From JBPYFK01 sp051984675 (lineage in GTDB: Bacteria; Actinomycetota; Actinomycetes; Mycobacteriales; Pseudonocardiaceae), in the NCBI GenBank assembly GCA_051984675.1, contig JBPYFK010000184.1, forward strand, positions 15,203-79,202: a stretch of 64,000 nt of DNA. The letters run 5' to 3'. Made by a program: the position numbers and the translations under genes. The notes beneath the pieces are model-generated. The model searched no databases, was not told where the DNA came from, and saw only the letters and a list, made by a program, of their open reading frames with translations. Shown here piece by piece: positions 19,104-27,024 of the stretch. How positions within the stretch are numbered: position 1 is the first letter of the stretch; the number at the start of each line of letters is the position of its first letter.

Positions 19104-20147
19104 CTAACTGGACTGGACCGGGCTGTCCGCCTCCTCGGTCTCGGCGGACACCCCCGCGGGCTTGTCCGCTGCCTTCTCGACGTCGGCGGGCTGCTCCAGC
19201 TCCGCCGCACGCTGCTCGGGCACTTCGACCTCGGGCTGGTTCCCGCTCAACTCGTCCCGATAGGTGTCCAGCTCGGCTGGCTGTATATTGTGGACATTCT
19301 CGGCGACGTAGGCGTCGGCGTTCTCGCTGTCCTCAGCGGAAACCGAGGCGGCCAGGAACGGCTCGGCGATCGAGAGCGCCTCCTGCGCGCTGCGCACCTG
19401 CTCGCCCAACTGCTGACGCACGCGCCGCATGGTCTCCACATGCTTGTCCGCGTGCTGCATGCGCCGGGCCGCTTCCTCGGTCGCTTCCCGGATGCGCCGC
19501 TCGGCTTCGTCGCGGCTGCGCTGGTCCCGCTCGGCGATGAGCCGCTTGGCCTCCTCCCGCTGCGCGGCCATGTGGATCTCGAAGTCCTCTTCGACCTGCT
19601 CGCGGCGCTGCTCGGCTTCGGCATCGAGCCGGCGACGGTGCTGCTCGGCTTCCCGAGCCATCCGCTCGACTTCCTGCCGGGTCGCCTCCAACTGCTCTTT
19701 CCGCTCGCGCTCCCACTGCTTGCGCCACTCGTCGGCTTCGGCTACCCAACGCTCGTAGCGGGCACGCAGGTCGGACGCCGCCTGCTCGGCACGCGCCCAT
19801 TCGTGCTCGGCGGTCGCATGCGCGGAGGAGACGATCTCATCGGCTTCCGCCTGCGCCAGTTGGACCATCCGTTGCAACCGGCCGGACAACGTCTTTGGGT
19901 CAATCGGAGTCCGGCACAGTTCGTCGAACTGCTGGCGCAGCGACTCGTTCTCGGCACGCGCCTGGTCGAGTTGGCTGGATAACTCACCTTTCTGGCTCAG
20001 CGCCGAGTCGCGGTCCTCGGTGAGCATCCGCATCTCGGCTTCGGTCTGCTGGAGGTAGTACTGCACCTGGGAACGCCGGTAGCCATACCACACAGTGTCG
20101 AAATCGGCCTGTAACGGCACCAGTTCCCGATCTTCGTTTTGCCCCAC
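19104..20147 (-). CDS. DivIVA-like coiled-coil protein
   Basis: About 347 residues. The N-terminal ~45 residues (PLQADFDTVWYGYRRSQV then YYLQQTEAEM) resemble the DivIVA membrane-targeting and coiled-coil start; residues ~50-285 are almost continuous heptad-rich Glu/Arg/Ala coiled coil, followed by an acidic, Pro-rich disordered tail. Such proteins organise polar growth, septation or chromosome segregation in actinobacteria (Wag31, SepIVA, Scy relatives). I choose GTG 20147, behind GGTGGGGTGAG, because it puts the DivIVA motif at the usual N-terminal place; an in-frame start at 20243 would add 32 residues of unlike composition. It is not the dcw-cluster wag31, so it is a paralogue. Confidence 0.8.
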   Translation of the reverse strand: MGQNEDRELVPLQADFDTVWYGYRRSQVQYYLQQTEAEMRMLTEDRDSALSQKGELSSQLDQARAENESLRQQFDELCRTPIDPKTLSGRLQRMVQLAQAEADEIVSSAHATAEHEWARAEQAASDLRARYERWVAEADEWRKQWERERKEQLEATRQEVERMAREAEQHRRRLDAEAEQRREQVEEDFEIHMAAQREEAKRLIAERDQRSRDEAERRIREATEEAARRMQHADKHVETMRRVRQQLGEQVRSAQEALSIAEPFLAASVSAEDSENADAYVAENVHNIQPAELDTYRDELSGNQPEVEVPEQRAAELEQPADVEKAADKPAGVSAETEEADSPVQSS

Positions 20148-20811
20148 GGTCTCACCCCACCTGGTGGATTTGTTACCGGACAGGTCGGTGGGCGAGCCAC
20201 GCCCCGACTCGGCAATTTCCGTTGTACACGTGAAAAGCGCCACACGATGTGCTCCGCAGGGCTGAACGCGCCCTCCACCGTGCGGATCGGTGAACCATGC
20301 GTATCACGGCCGCCGATGTCCCATTGTTTCGCGGGGCAACACGAAAGATCAACAAGTGACGCCAGCCGAGTAACCGAACCGTTGGGCAGTAGAAGCCGGA
20401 TCTCTACACTGAACCGGTTCCGCGGCTCAAGTCCACAGTGGATGCTTGGCATCGCGGAACGTCACCCCCGGGCGACGCCCCGCAGCGCAGCCCGCGCGAT
20501 GCGCTCGCGCCGGGCCGAGTCCTTGCGTCGCGCGCCGGCAGTGCTCGTGGTCATCATGCCCAGTTAACAGGCCAGTGACGATCGTTGCCACCGTCCGCCC
20601 ACGCGACCCACGCCACAGCCGCGAGACGTAACGCGCTTCACCGCACTCCATCTTCCCTGATCAGAGCATCACAAGAAGGGATAAGGCACACAAGAAGGGA
20701 TAAAGCGGTAACGCCAGACGGCATCCGGCTCCAGCGCGACACCGTTCCTCGATGGCAGGTGGGTGCCCGCCCGCACTCCGGCCAGGGTCTGCTCTGCCGG
20801 CTCCCGGCTGA
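20148..20811. other. Gene-poor interval between the DivIVA-like and dehydrogenase genes
   Basis: About 660 bp without a convincing gene. It contains a 15-bp direct repeat (20670-20703) and a basic 31-codon frame on the minus strand (20462-20557) whose RRERIARAALRGVARG stretch looks like the first helix of a TetR protein but stops at once. The DivIVA-like promoter presumably lies at the left end. Confidence 0.5.
20670..20703. repeat. 15-bp direct repeat
   Basis: CACAAGAAGGGATAA at 20670-20684 and again at 20689-20703 (19-bp period), in a non-coding interval. Function unknown; period and place would suit a regulator binding one face of the DNA. Confidence 0.8.
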
Positions 20812-20833
20812 TCGTGCAGGAGGACCTGCACGA
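20812..20833 (-). terminator. Terminator hairpin after the dehydrogenase gene
   Basis: Perfect 9-bp stem TCGTGCAGG-AGGA-CCTGCACGA, 25 bp beyond the stop codon of the minus-strand dehydrogenase gene. Confidence 0.75.
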
Positions 20834-20857
20834 CGAGCTGGTTTGCTTGCGCGGAAC

Positions 20858-21796
20858 TCACTTGCGCAGGCTGTGACCAGCGCGCCGCTCCACGACCTGG
20901 ACGGCGGCGCTGTGGTCGAGATCGCCGCCCCCGGTGGCCACCAGCTCGTTCATGATCTCGGCGGCGGCCTCGAACACGCGATTGTCCACCACGCCCTCGG
21001 TCAGCTCGCGAATGATGCCGATGTCCTTGATCTGGGTACGCGCGGCAGCGCCGAGCGAGAAGTCGCCGGAGAGCATCCGCTGGCCGTGCAGCTCCAGGAT
21101 CCGGCTGGCGGCGTAGCCGCCAAGCAGCGCGTCCCGCACCGCGGCCGGGTCGGCACCCAGCGCCGACGCCGTCACCAGCGCTTCCGCGACTACCGCGATG
21201 TTGGCGGTGACGACGAGCTGGTTGCACGCCTTGGCGACCTGGCCAGCTCCCGGCCCGCCGCAGACGACCAGCTTCCCGGCGAAAGCGCGCAGCACCTCCT
21301 CCGCCGCGGCGAGGTCGGGCTCGTCGCCACCGACCATGACCGACAGCGTCCCCTCCCGAGCGGCCGTCGGGCCGCCCGAAACCGGGGCGTCGACCACCGC
21401 GCACCCGCGTGCGTGCAGGTCGTCGGCAAGGTCACGAGAGTCCGCAGGGGCGCACGTGCTGGTGTCGATGACCACGTATTCGACGTGCTGGTCGAAGGGC
21501 AGCAGGCCGGTGTCGCCGAAGCACGCTTCCCTCACCTGCGGCCCGGACGGCAACGACAGCACGATCACCGGGGTCCGGCCGGACTCCGCCGCCTGCTCGC
21601 CGAGCCGGGCGGCCAGCGCCGGCAGGTCCGGCACCACCGCGATCCCCTTCTCCGCCGCCGCTGCCCTGGTCGCCTCGCTGCGCGTGGTGGCCACGACGTC
21701 GAACCCCATCTCGTCGAGCCGCAGGGCCAGCGCCGATCCCATCGGTCCCAGTCCGATGACGCCGACGGGCCCGATCATGCCCACCGGAAAAGTCAT
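20858..21796 (-). CDS. 3-hydroxyisobutyrate dehydrogenase-family NAD(P)-dependent enzyme
   Basis: 312 residues. Dinucleotide-binding GVIGLGPMGSALA at the N-terminus, SAPVSGG-like substrate loop (DAPVSGGPTAA near residue 115), and the GPGAGQVAKACNQLV helix whose lysine is the catalytic residue of beta-hydroxyacid dehydrogenases. It oxidises a short beta-hydroxyacid to its semialdehyde. ATG 21796 has GAGGAGG upstream and starts directly before the Rossmann motif. It diverges from the HAD-APH-ACAD operon and shares its upstream region with operator A (21887-21906), so it may belong to the same regulon. Confidence 0.88.
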   Translation of the reverse strand: MTFPVGMIGPVGVIGLGPMGSALALRLDEMGFDVVATTRSEATRAAAAEKGIAVVPDLPALAARLGEQAAESGRTPVIVLSLPSGPQVREACFGDTGLLPFDQHVEYVVIDTSTCAPADSRDLADDLHARGCAVVDAPVSGGPTAAREGTLSVMVGGDEPDLAAAEEVLRAFAGKLVVCGGPGAGQVAKACNQLVVTANIAVVAEALVTASALGADPAAVRDALLGGYAASRILELHGQRMLSGDFSLGAAARTQIKDIGIIRELTEGVVDNRVFEAAAEIMNELVATGGGDLDHSAAVQVVERRAGHSLRK

Positions 21797-21886
21797 GCTC
21801 GCCTCCTCGCCACGGTCCCTGCCTACCATGGCAAAGCGAGGGCCTCCCAGATCCACTGGCTTGGCCTTGGCAGGGATCTAGCGCTA

Positions 21887-21906
21887 CATACCGTCTAGTC
21901 GGTATG
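21887..21906. promoter_or_regulatory. Operator A of the acyl-CoA regulon
   Basis: CATACCGTCTAGTCGGTATG: 20-bp palindrome with one mismatched pair. It overlaps a -10-like TACATA (21885-21890; -35-like TTGGCC at 21861, 18-bp spacer) and ends 8 bp before the HAD start codon. Its core matches sites at 31117-31130 and 35161-35180. Confidence 0.85.
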
Positions 21907-21914
21907 GTCGGGAC

Positions 21915-22664
21915 ATGTCTGATCCACGCAGCCCTGGTTCTGCCGGCACTGGTTCGACCGGCCCCGGTACTACTGGCCCCGGTACTACTGGCCCCGGTAC
22001 TACCGGCACTGGCTCTCCCAGGGCTGACACCATCGAAGCCGCGATCTTCGACTTCGGAGGCGTGCTCACCAGTCCGGTGCGCACCGCCGTCGCCAGCTGG
22101 GCCAGCGCCGAGGGCGTCGTGGCCGACAGCTTCTTCGCCTGCGTCCGGGCCTGGCTGTCCCGCGACGCCCCCGCGGGCAACCCGGTTCACCGCCTGGAGA
22201 CCGGCGAGCTGACCGTCGAGGAGTTCAACCGGGAGCTCGCCTTGCGGCTGGAGACCGTGGACGGGCGTGCCGTCGCCCCCGAAGGGCTGCTGGACCGCCT
22301 CTTCGCCGGCATGGACGTGGACCCGTCGATGGTGGAGCTGGTCCGGCAGCTGCGAGCGGCCGGGGTGCGTACCGCGCTGCTGTCCAACAGCTGGGGCAAC
22401 AACTACCCGCGGGACCTGCTGGCCGAACTCTTCGAACTCAGCGTGATCTCCGGCGAGGTCGGCCTGCGCAAACCCGATCCGCGCATCTACCAGCTCACCC
22501 TCGACCGCCTCGGCCTTCCCGCCGGCAAGGCGGTGTTCATCGACGACGGCTGGCCGAATGTGGACGCGGCGACGGCGATCGGGTTGCACGCCTTCCGGCA
22601 TACCGACGTGCGAGAAACCCGCGCCTGGGTGGCCGAGCTGGTCCCGGTGATCAATGCTGGCTGA
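21915..22664 (+). CDS. HAD-superfamily hydrolase, ACAD10 N-terminal-domain type
   Basis: 249 residues. After a ~35-residue Gly/Thr/Pro-rich leader come HAD motif I (AAIFDFGGVLTSP; the usual second Asp is Gly, as in many HAD-IA3/ACAD10-type members), motif II (LLSNSWGNN), a lysine (RKPDP) and motif IV (FIDDGWPNVDAA). Members are phosphatases or have lost activity. First gene of a six- to seven-gene operon; HAD, APH kinase and ACAD follow in the order of domains in human ACAD10. Operator A sits just before its ATG. The N-terminal leader is encoded by three 15-bp repeats and might be translated from this ATG or skipped in favour of a later start. Confidence 0.87.
   Translation: MSDPRSPGSAGTGSTGPGTTGPGTTGPGTTGTGSPRADTIEAAIFDFGGVLTSPVRTAVASWASAEGVVADSFFACVRAWLSRDAPAGNPVHRLETGELTVEEFNRELALRLETVDGRAVAPEGLLDRLFAGMDVDPSMVELVRQLRAAGVRTALLSNSWGNNYPRDLLAELFELSVISGEVGLRKPDPRIYQLTLDRLGLPAGKAVFIDDGWPNVDAATAIGLHAFRHTDVRETRAWVAELVPVINAG
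21961..22005 (+). repeat. Three in-frame 15-bp tandem repeats in the HAD gene
   Basis: GCCCCGGTACTACTG three times (last unit with one change), encoding GPGTT units in the N-terminal leader. Copy-number change would keep the frame and only alter linker length. Confidence 0.9.
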
Positions 22665-22709
22665 TCGGGACCCGCCCGCCAGCCACGAGTACGAGCAATG
22701 GAGGAGCAG

Positions 22710-23792
22710 ATGAGCGATCGCGGCGAACTGCCCGGGCTGGATCTGGGTGAGCTGCGCGCGTACCTGGACCAGAAGATTCCGGGCTTGGTCAGCGGTCCGC
22801 TGAGCGGCGAGCTGGTGCAGGGCGGCCGGTCCAACTTGACGTACATCGTCGAGGACACGGGAGGGGCCCAGGACGCCGGTGGGTCCAAGTGGGTCGTTCG
22901 TCGCCCACCCCTCGGGCACGTGCTCGCGACCGCGCACGACATGGGACGCGAGTATCGGGTGATGTCGGCGCTCGCCGGCACGGCGGTGCCGGTGCCGCGC
23001 ACGAGGGTGCTGTGCGAGGACCCGGAGGTTCTCGGTGCGCCGTTCTACGTCATGGAGTACGTCCCCGGCACTGTCTACCGCACGGCGAAGCAGATCGACG
23101 GTTTGAGCATCGAGCAGCGCGCCGACCTGACGATGCGTCTGATGGACGTCCTCGCCGACCTGCACGCGATCGATCCCGCCTCGGTCGGCCTGGGCGACTT
23201 CGGCCGCCCGGAGGGCTTCCTGCAGCGGCAGGTCCGCCGCTGGTCCAAGCAGCTGGCCGCCTCGCGCAGCCGGGAGCTCGACGGCATCGACGAGCTGGCG
23301 GCGCGCCTCGGCGCGTCGGTGCCGGCCGGCGGCCGGACCTCGATCGTGCACGGCGACTACCGGCTGGACAACGTGATCGTCGACGACAGCGGGGCGATCA
23401 GCGCCGTCCTCGACTGGGAGATGGCCACCCTGGGTGACCCGCTGGCGGATCTCGGCCTGCTGGTCGTGTACTGGGAAGGCTTCGAGGGCATCGACAACAA
23501 CCCGATCAGCAAGGGCATCGGCCCGTCGAACGGCTTTCCCCGCGCCGCCGAACTGCTGGACCGGTACGCGGACCGCAGCGGGACCGAATTGTCCACATTG
23601 GACTGGTATGTCGCGTTCGGGTTCTTCAAGATCGCGGTGATCCTGGAGGGGATTCACTACCGGTTCCAGCACAACCAGACCGTCGGCGAGGGGTTCGAGC
23701 ACGTCGGCGCGCTCGTACCGCCGCTGGTCGCGCAGGGACTCGACGCCGTGGCGTCAGTCCCCGGGGGATCAGTTCCCGGGCGGAACGTGTAA
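22710..23792 (+). CDS. APH-fold acyl-CoA kinase-like phosphotransferase (ACAD10/11-kinase, LvaA type)
   Basis: 360 residues of the aminoglycoside-phosphotransferase/choline-kinase fold. Seen: LVQGGRSNLTY phosphate-binding loop near residue 33, WVVRRPPLGHV with the ATP-binding Lys/Arg region, catalytic loop HGDYRLDN near residue 215 and the metal-binding DWEM. In this subfamily (FadE36-like, the kinase domain of ACAD10/11, LvaA) the substrate is a hydroxyacyl-CoA, not an antibiotic; that is family knowledge. ATG 22710 has GGAGGAG upstream. It lies 45 bp after the HAD gene and 17 bp before the ACAD gene, so kinase and dehydrogenase are likely made together. Confidence 0.9.
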   Translation: MSDRGELPGLDLGELRAYLDQKIPGLVSGPLSGELVQGGRSNLTYIVEDTGGAQDAGGSKWVVRRPPLGHVLATAHDMGREYRVMSALAGTAVPVPRTRVLCEDPEVLGAPFYVMEYVPGTVYRTAKQIDGLSIEQRADLTMRLMDVLADLHAIDPASVGLGDFGRPEGFLQRQVRRWSKQLAASRSRELDGIDELAARLGASVPAGGRTSIVHGDYRLDNVIVDDSGAISAVLDWEMATLGDPLADLGLLVVYWEGFEGIDNNPISKGIGPSNGFPRAAELLDRYADRSGTELSTLDWYVAFGFFKIAVILEGIHYRFQHNQTVGEGFEHVGALVPPLVAQGLDAVASVPGGSVPGRNV

Positions 23793-23809
23793 GAGACAGG
23801 AGAGCTGAG

Positions 23810-25018
23810 ATGGACTTCTCGTACGATGCCCGAACCGAAGAGCTACGCGAGCAACTGACCGACTTCATGGGCTCGCACGTCTACCCCGCCGAGGCAGTCC
23901 TCGCGGAGCAGCTCGCCGCGGCGGAGAGTCCGTGGGCGACACCGCCGATCGTCGAAGATCTCAAAGCGGAGGCGCGCAAGCGGGGACTGTGGAACCTGTT
24001 TCTACCCGGCGAGCACGGTGCCGGGCTGACCAACCTCCAGTACGCGCCGCTGGCCGAGATCACCGGTCGCAGCCCCCGGCTGGCCCCGGAGGCGCTGAAC
24101 TGCTCCGCCCCGGACACCGGGAACATGGAGGTCCTCGCCATGTTCGGCACCGAGGCCCAGCGGGCGAAGTGGCTGAAACCGCTGCTGGAGGGCGAGATCC
24201 GCTCGGCGTTCTGCATGACCGAGCCGGAGGTCGCGTCCTCGGACGCCACCAACATCGGGACCCGGATCGAGCGCGACGGTGACTCCTACGTCATCAACGG
24301 GCGCAAGTGGTGGTCGTCGGGCGCGATGAGCCCGAACTGCAAGATCCTGATCGTCATGGGCAAGACCGACCCGAACGCCGAGCGGCACCGCCAGCAGAGC
24401 ATGGTGCTGGTGCCCACGGACACGCCCGGTGTGCACATCAAGCGCGGGATGCACGTGTTCGGCTACACCGACGGCGACCATGGTGGCCACGCGGAGGTCG
24501 AGTTCCACGACGTGCGGGTCCCGGCGGAGAACATCGTCGCCGGTGAAGGCGAGGGCTTCGCCATCGCCCAGGCCCGGCTCGGTCCCGGCCGCATCCACCA
24601 CTGTATGCGCGCGATCGGCATGGCGGAGCGCGCCCTGGAGTTGATGTGCCGGCGCGTCACCGAACGCGTGGCCTTCGGGAAGCCCCTCGCCGAGCAGGGC
24701 GTCGTGCAGCAATGGATCGCCGACGCGCGAGTGAGCATCGAGACCAACCGGCTGCTGGTCCTCAAGACCGCCTGGCTGATGGACACGGTCGGCAACAAGG
24801 GCGCGCACACCGAGATCCAGGCGATCAAGGTGGGGGTGCCCCAGATGGTCACGACCATCATCGACCGGGCCATCCAGGCGCACGGTGGCGGTGGGGTCAG
24901 CCAGGACTTCCCGCTGGCCAACCTGTACGCGCACGCGCGCACCCTGCATATCGTGGACGGGCCGGACGAGGTGCACCGGCGCTCGCTCGCCCGCCGCGAG
25001 CTGAAGAAGTACCACTGA
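23810..25018 (+). CDS. ACAD10/11-type acyl-CoA dehydrogenase
   Basis: 402 residues. N-terminal helical, central beta and C-terminal helical ACAD domains are recognisable: FCMTEPEVASSDATN near residue 130, RKWWSSGAM, and GPGRIHHCMRAIGMAERAL near residue 265, which is near-identical to ACAD10/ACAD11. Where ordinary dehydrogenases have the catalytic Glu in a Y-E-G-T motif, this protein has VDGPDEVH, also the ACAD10/11 form. Those enzymes convert phosphorylated 4-hydroxyacyl-CoA to an enoyl-CoA in concert with their kinase domain. FAD cofactor expected. GGAG upstream of the ATG. Confidence 0.93.
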   Translation: MDFSYDARTEELREQLTDFMGSHVYPAEAVLAEQLAAAESPWATPPIVEDLKAEARKRGLWNLFLPGEHGAGLTNLQYAPLAEITGRSPRLAPEALNCSAPDTGNMEVLAMFGTEAQRAKWLKPLLEGEIRSAFCMTEPEVASSDATNIGTRIERDGDSYVINGRKWWSSGAMSPNCKILIVMGKTDPNAERHRQQSMVLVPTDTPGVHIKRGMHVFGYTDGDHGGHAEVEFHDVRVPAENIVAGEGEGFAIAQARLGPGRIHHCMRAIGMAERALELMCRRVTERVAFGKPLAEQGVVQQWIADARVSIETNRLLVLKTAWLMDTVGNKGAHTEIQAIKVGVPQMVTTIIDRAIQAHGGGGVSQDFPLANLYAHARTLHIVDGPDEVHRRSLARRELKKYH

Positions 25019-25072
25019 CAAGAGATCGAACACCCCGAAACGCACCGCAAACAAACGCGACAAGGAGTGAAC

Positions 25073-25831
25073 ATGACCGATTCGAACGCGATCGCGATCG
25101 TCACTGGCGCTGCCCGTGGTATTGGTGCGGCCAGCGCGAAACGCCTGGCTCTGGACGGTTTCCGGGTCGCCGTGGTCGACCTGGACGAGAAGGCGTGTGC
25201 CGACACGGTCAAGGAGATCGAGGCCGCGGACGGCAAGGCCCTCGCCGTGGGGGCTGACGTCAGCGACGCGGAGCAGGTGGACACGGCCGTCCGGCGGGTC
25301 GCCGATGAGCTGGGTACCCCCGTCGTGCTGGTGAACAACGCCGGTGTGCTGCGGGACAACCTGCTGTTCAAGATGTCCGAATCGGACTGGGACACCGTCA
25401 TGAACGTGCACCTGCGCGGCTCGTTCCTGATGACCCGGGCGGTGCAGAAGTACATGGTGGACGCGGGCTGGGGCCGGGTCGTCAACCTGTCGAGCACGTC
25501 CGCACTGGGTAACCGTGGTCAGGCCAACTACTCCACGGCCAAGGCCGGCCTGCAGGGCTTCACCAAGACGCTGGCGATCGAACTCGGCAAGTTCGGGATC
25601 ACGGCCAACGCGATCGCACCCGGATTCATCCAGACCGACATGACCAAGGCCACCGCGGAACGCGTCGGAATGTCCTTCGAGGACTTCAGCAAGGCCGCCG
25701 TCTCCGCGATCCCGGTCAACCGGCCCGGATCGCCGGACGACATCGCCAATGCCGTGTCGTTCTTCGTCGACGAGCGTTCCGGCTTCGTGTCCGGTCAGGT
25801 GCTCTACGTCGCCGGCGGACCGAAGGACTGA
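25073..25831 (+). CDS. SDR, 3-oxoacyl/3-hydroxyacyl-CoA reductase (FabG) type
   Basis: 252 residues. TGAARGIGAA nucleotide-binding loop, NNAGVLRD, catalytic Ser in NLSSTSALGN, Tyr-x3-Lys in NYSTAKAG and a normal SDR C-terminus (SGQVLYVAGGP). In this operon it would oxidise a 3-hydroxyacyl-CoA (or reduce a 3-oxo group) with NAD(P). ATG 25073 lies six bases after AAGGAG; the GTG at 25067 is too close to that site. Two bases separate it from the next gene. Confidence 0.93.
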   Translation: MTDSNAIAIVTGAARGIGAASAKRLALDGFRVAVVDLDEKACADTVKEIEAADGKALAVGADVSDAEQVDTAVRRVADELGTPVVLVNNAGVLRDNLLFKMSESDWDTVMNVHLRGSFLMTRAVQKYMVDAGWGRVVNLSSTSALGNRGQANYSTAKAGLQGFTKTLAIELGKFGITANAIAPGFIQTDMTKATAERVGMSFEDFSKAAVSAIPVNRPGSPDDIANAVSFFVDERSGFVSGQVLYVAGGPKD

Positions 25832-25833
25832 GC

Positions 25834-27024
25834 ATGAGCGCCGAGAGCACGACAGAGCAGCTCCGCGAGCGCATCCGGGCGTTTCTCGCCGAGAATCCCC
25901 CGGCCAGCACTGACCCGGCACGGTTTCACGGGGCTCGGTTCGATGCCGGCCTGGCGTGGGTGCATTTCCCGGTGGGCGCTGGCGGCTTGGGCCTGCCACG
26001 AGCGATGCAGCCGGTCGTGGAGGAGGAGCTGGAAGCCGCCGGAGCACCCGAGCACGACCGAAGGATCAACGGGATCGGCCTGGGCATGGCGGCGCCCACC
26101 CTCGCCCAGTTCGGCTCCGCCGAGCAACGCCAGCGGTGGCTGCGGCCACTGTGGACAGCCGAGGAGATCTGGTGCCAGCTGTTCAGCGAGCCCGGCGCCG
26201 GCTCCGACCTCGCCGCCCTGGCCACCCGTGCGGTGCGGGACGGCGACGACTGGGTCGTTGACGGGCAGAAGGTCTGGACGTCCCTGGCGCACAAGGCGCG
26301 CTGGGCGCTGCTGGTCGCGCGGACCGACCCGGACGCTCCCAAGCACCGTGGTCTGACGTACTTCGTGTGCGACATGACCGACCCCGGCGTGGAAGTCCGG
26401 CCGTTGCGGCAGATCACCGGTGAGGCCGAGTTCAACGAGGTCTTCCTCTCCGGCGTGCGCATCCCGGACGCACACCGGATCGGGGAAGTCGGGCAGGGCT
26501 GGCAGGTCGCGCTCGGCACCTTGATGAACGAGCGGATCGCCATCGGCGGCGGTGACACCGAGCGCGAGGACGGCCTGATCGGCGTTGTCGCCGACAGCTG
26601 GCGCCAGCGCCCCGAACTGCGCACGCACGCGGCGCACGACCGGCTGCTGCGGCTGTGGGTGGAGGCCGAAGCCAACCGGATCACCGGGCAACGCATGCGC
26701 CAGAAGATGGCCGCGGGAACTCCGGGGCCGGAGGGCTCGGCGGTCAAGCTCGGATTCGCCCGGTTGAACCAGGCGATCTCGGGTTTCGAGGTGGAACTGC
26801 TCGGCTCCGAAGGCTTGGAGTACGACGACTGGTCGTTCGTGCGCCCGGACAGCACGGACTTCACCGGTCGCGGTGCCGGGTACCGCTACCTGCGGGCCAA
26901 GGGAAACTCAATCGAGGGCGGGACCTCGGAGGTGCTGCGCAACATCATCGCGGAGCGGGTCCTCGGCCTGCCCACGGAACCGCGCACCGACAAGGACGTG
27001 CCGTGGAAGGAGATTCCACGTTGA
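25834..27024 (+). CDS. Acyl-CoA dehydrogenase, catalytic-Glu-bearing subunit
   Basis: 396 residues. FSEPGAGSDLA near residue 125, DGQKVWTS, ITGEAEFNEVF, and the C-terminal IEGGTSEVLRNIIAERVLGLP with the catalytic glutamate (E-G-G-T). The form is that of FadE proteins that partner with a second, inactive-looking ACAD in alpha2beta2 complexes acting on bulky CoA thioesters (ChsE4-ChsE5-like). Its stop overlaps the start of the following ACAD by four bases, as expected for obligate partners. Confidence 0.92.
   Translation: MSAESTTEQLRERIRAFLAENPPASTDPARFHGARFDAGLAWVHFPVGAGGLGLPRAMQPVVEEELEAAGAPEHDRRINGIGLGMAAPTLAQFGSAEQRQRWLRPLWTAEEIWCQLFSEPGAGSDLAALATRAVRDGDDWVVDGQKVWTSLAHKARWALLVARTDPDAPKHRGLTYFVCDMTDPGVEVRPLRQITGEAEFNEVFLSGVRIPDAHRIGEVGQGWQVALGTLMNERIAIGGGDTEREDGLIGVVADSWRQRPELRTHAAHDRLLRLWVEAEANRITGQRMRQKMAAGTPGPEGSAVKLGFARLNQAISGFEVELLGSEGLEYDDWSFVRPDSTDFTGRGAGYRYLRAKGNSIEGGTSEVLRNIIAERVLGLPTEPRTDKDVPWKEIPR

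Noticed and set aside
20462..20557. 31-codon minus-strand ORF resembling the start of a TetR protein
   Set aside because: Stops directly after the first helix, has no good ribosome binding site and no continuation in other frames; probably chance in Arg/Ala-rich coding-like sequence.
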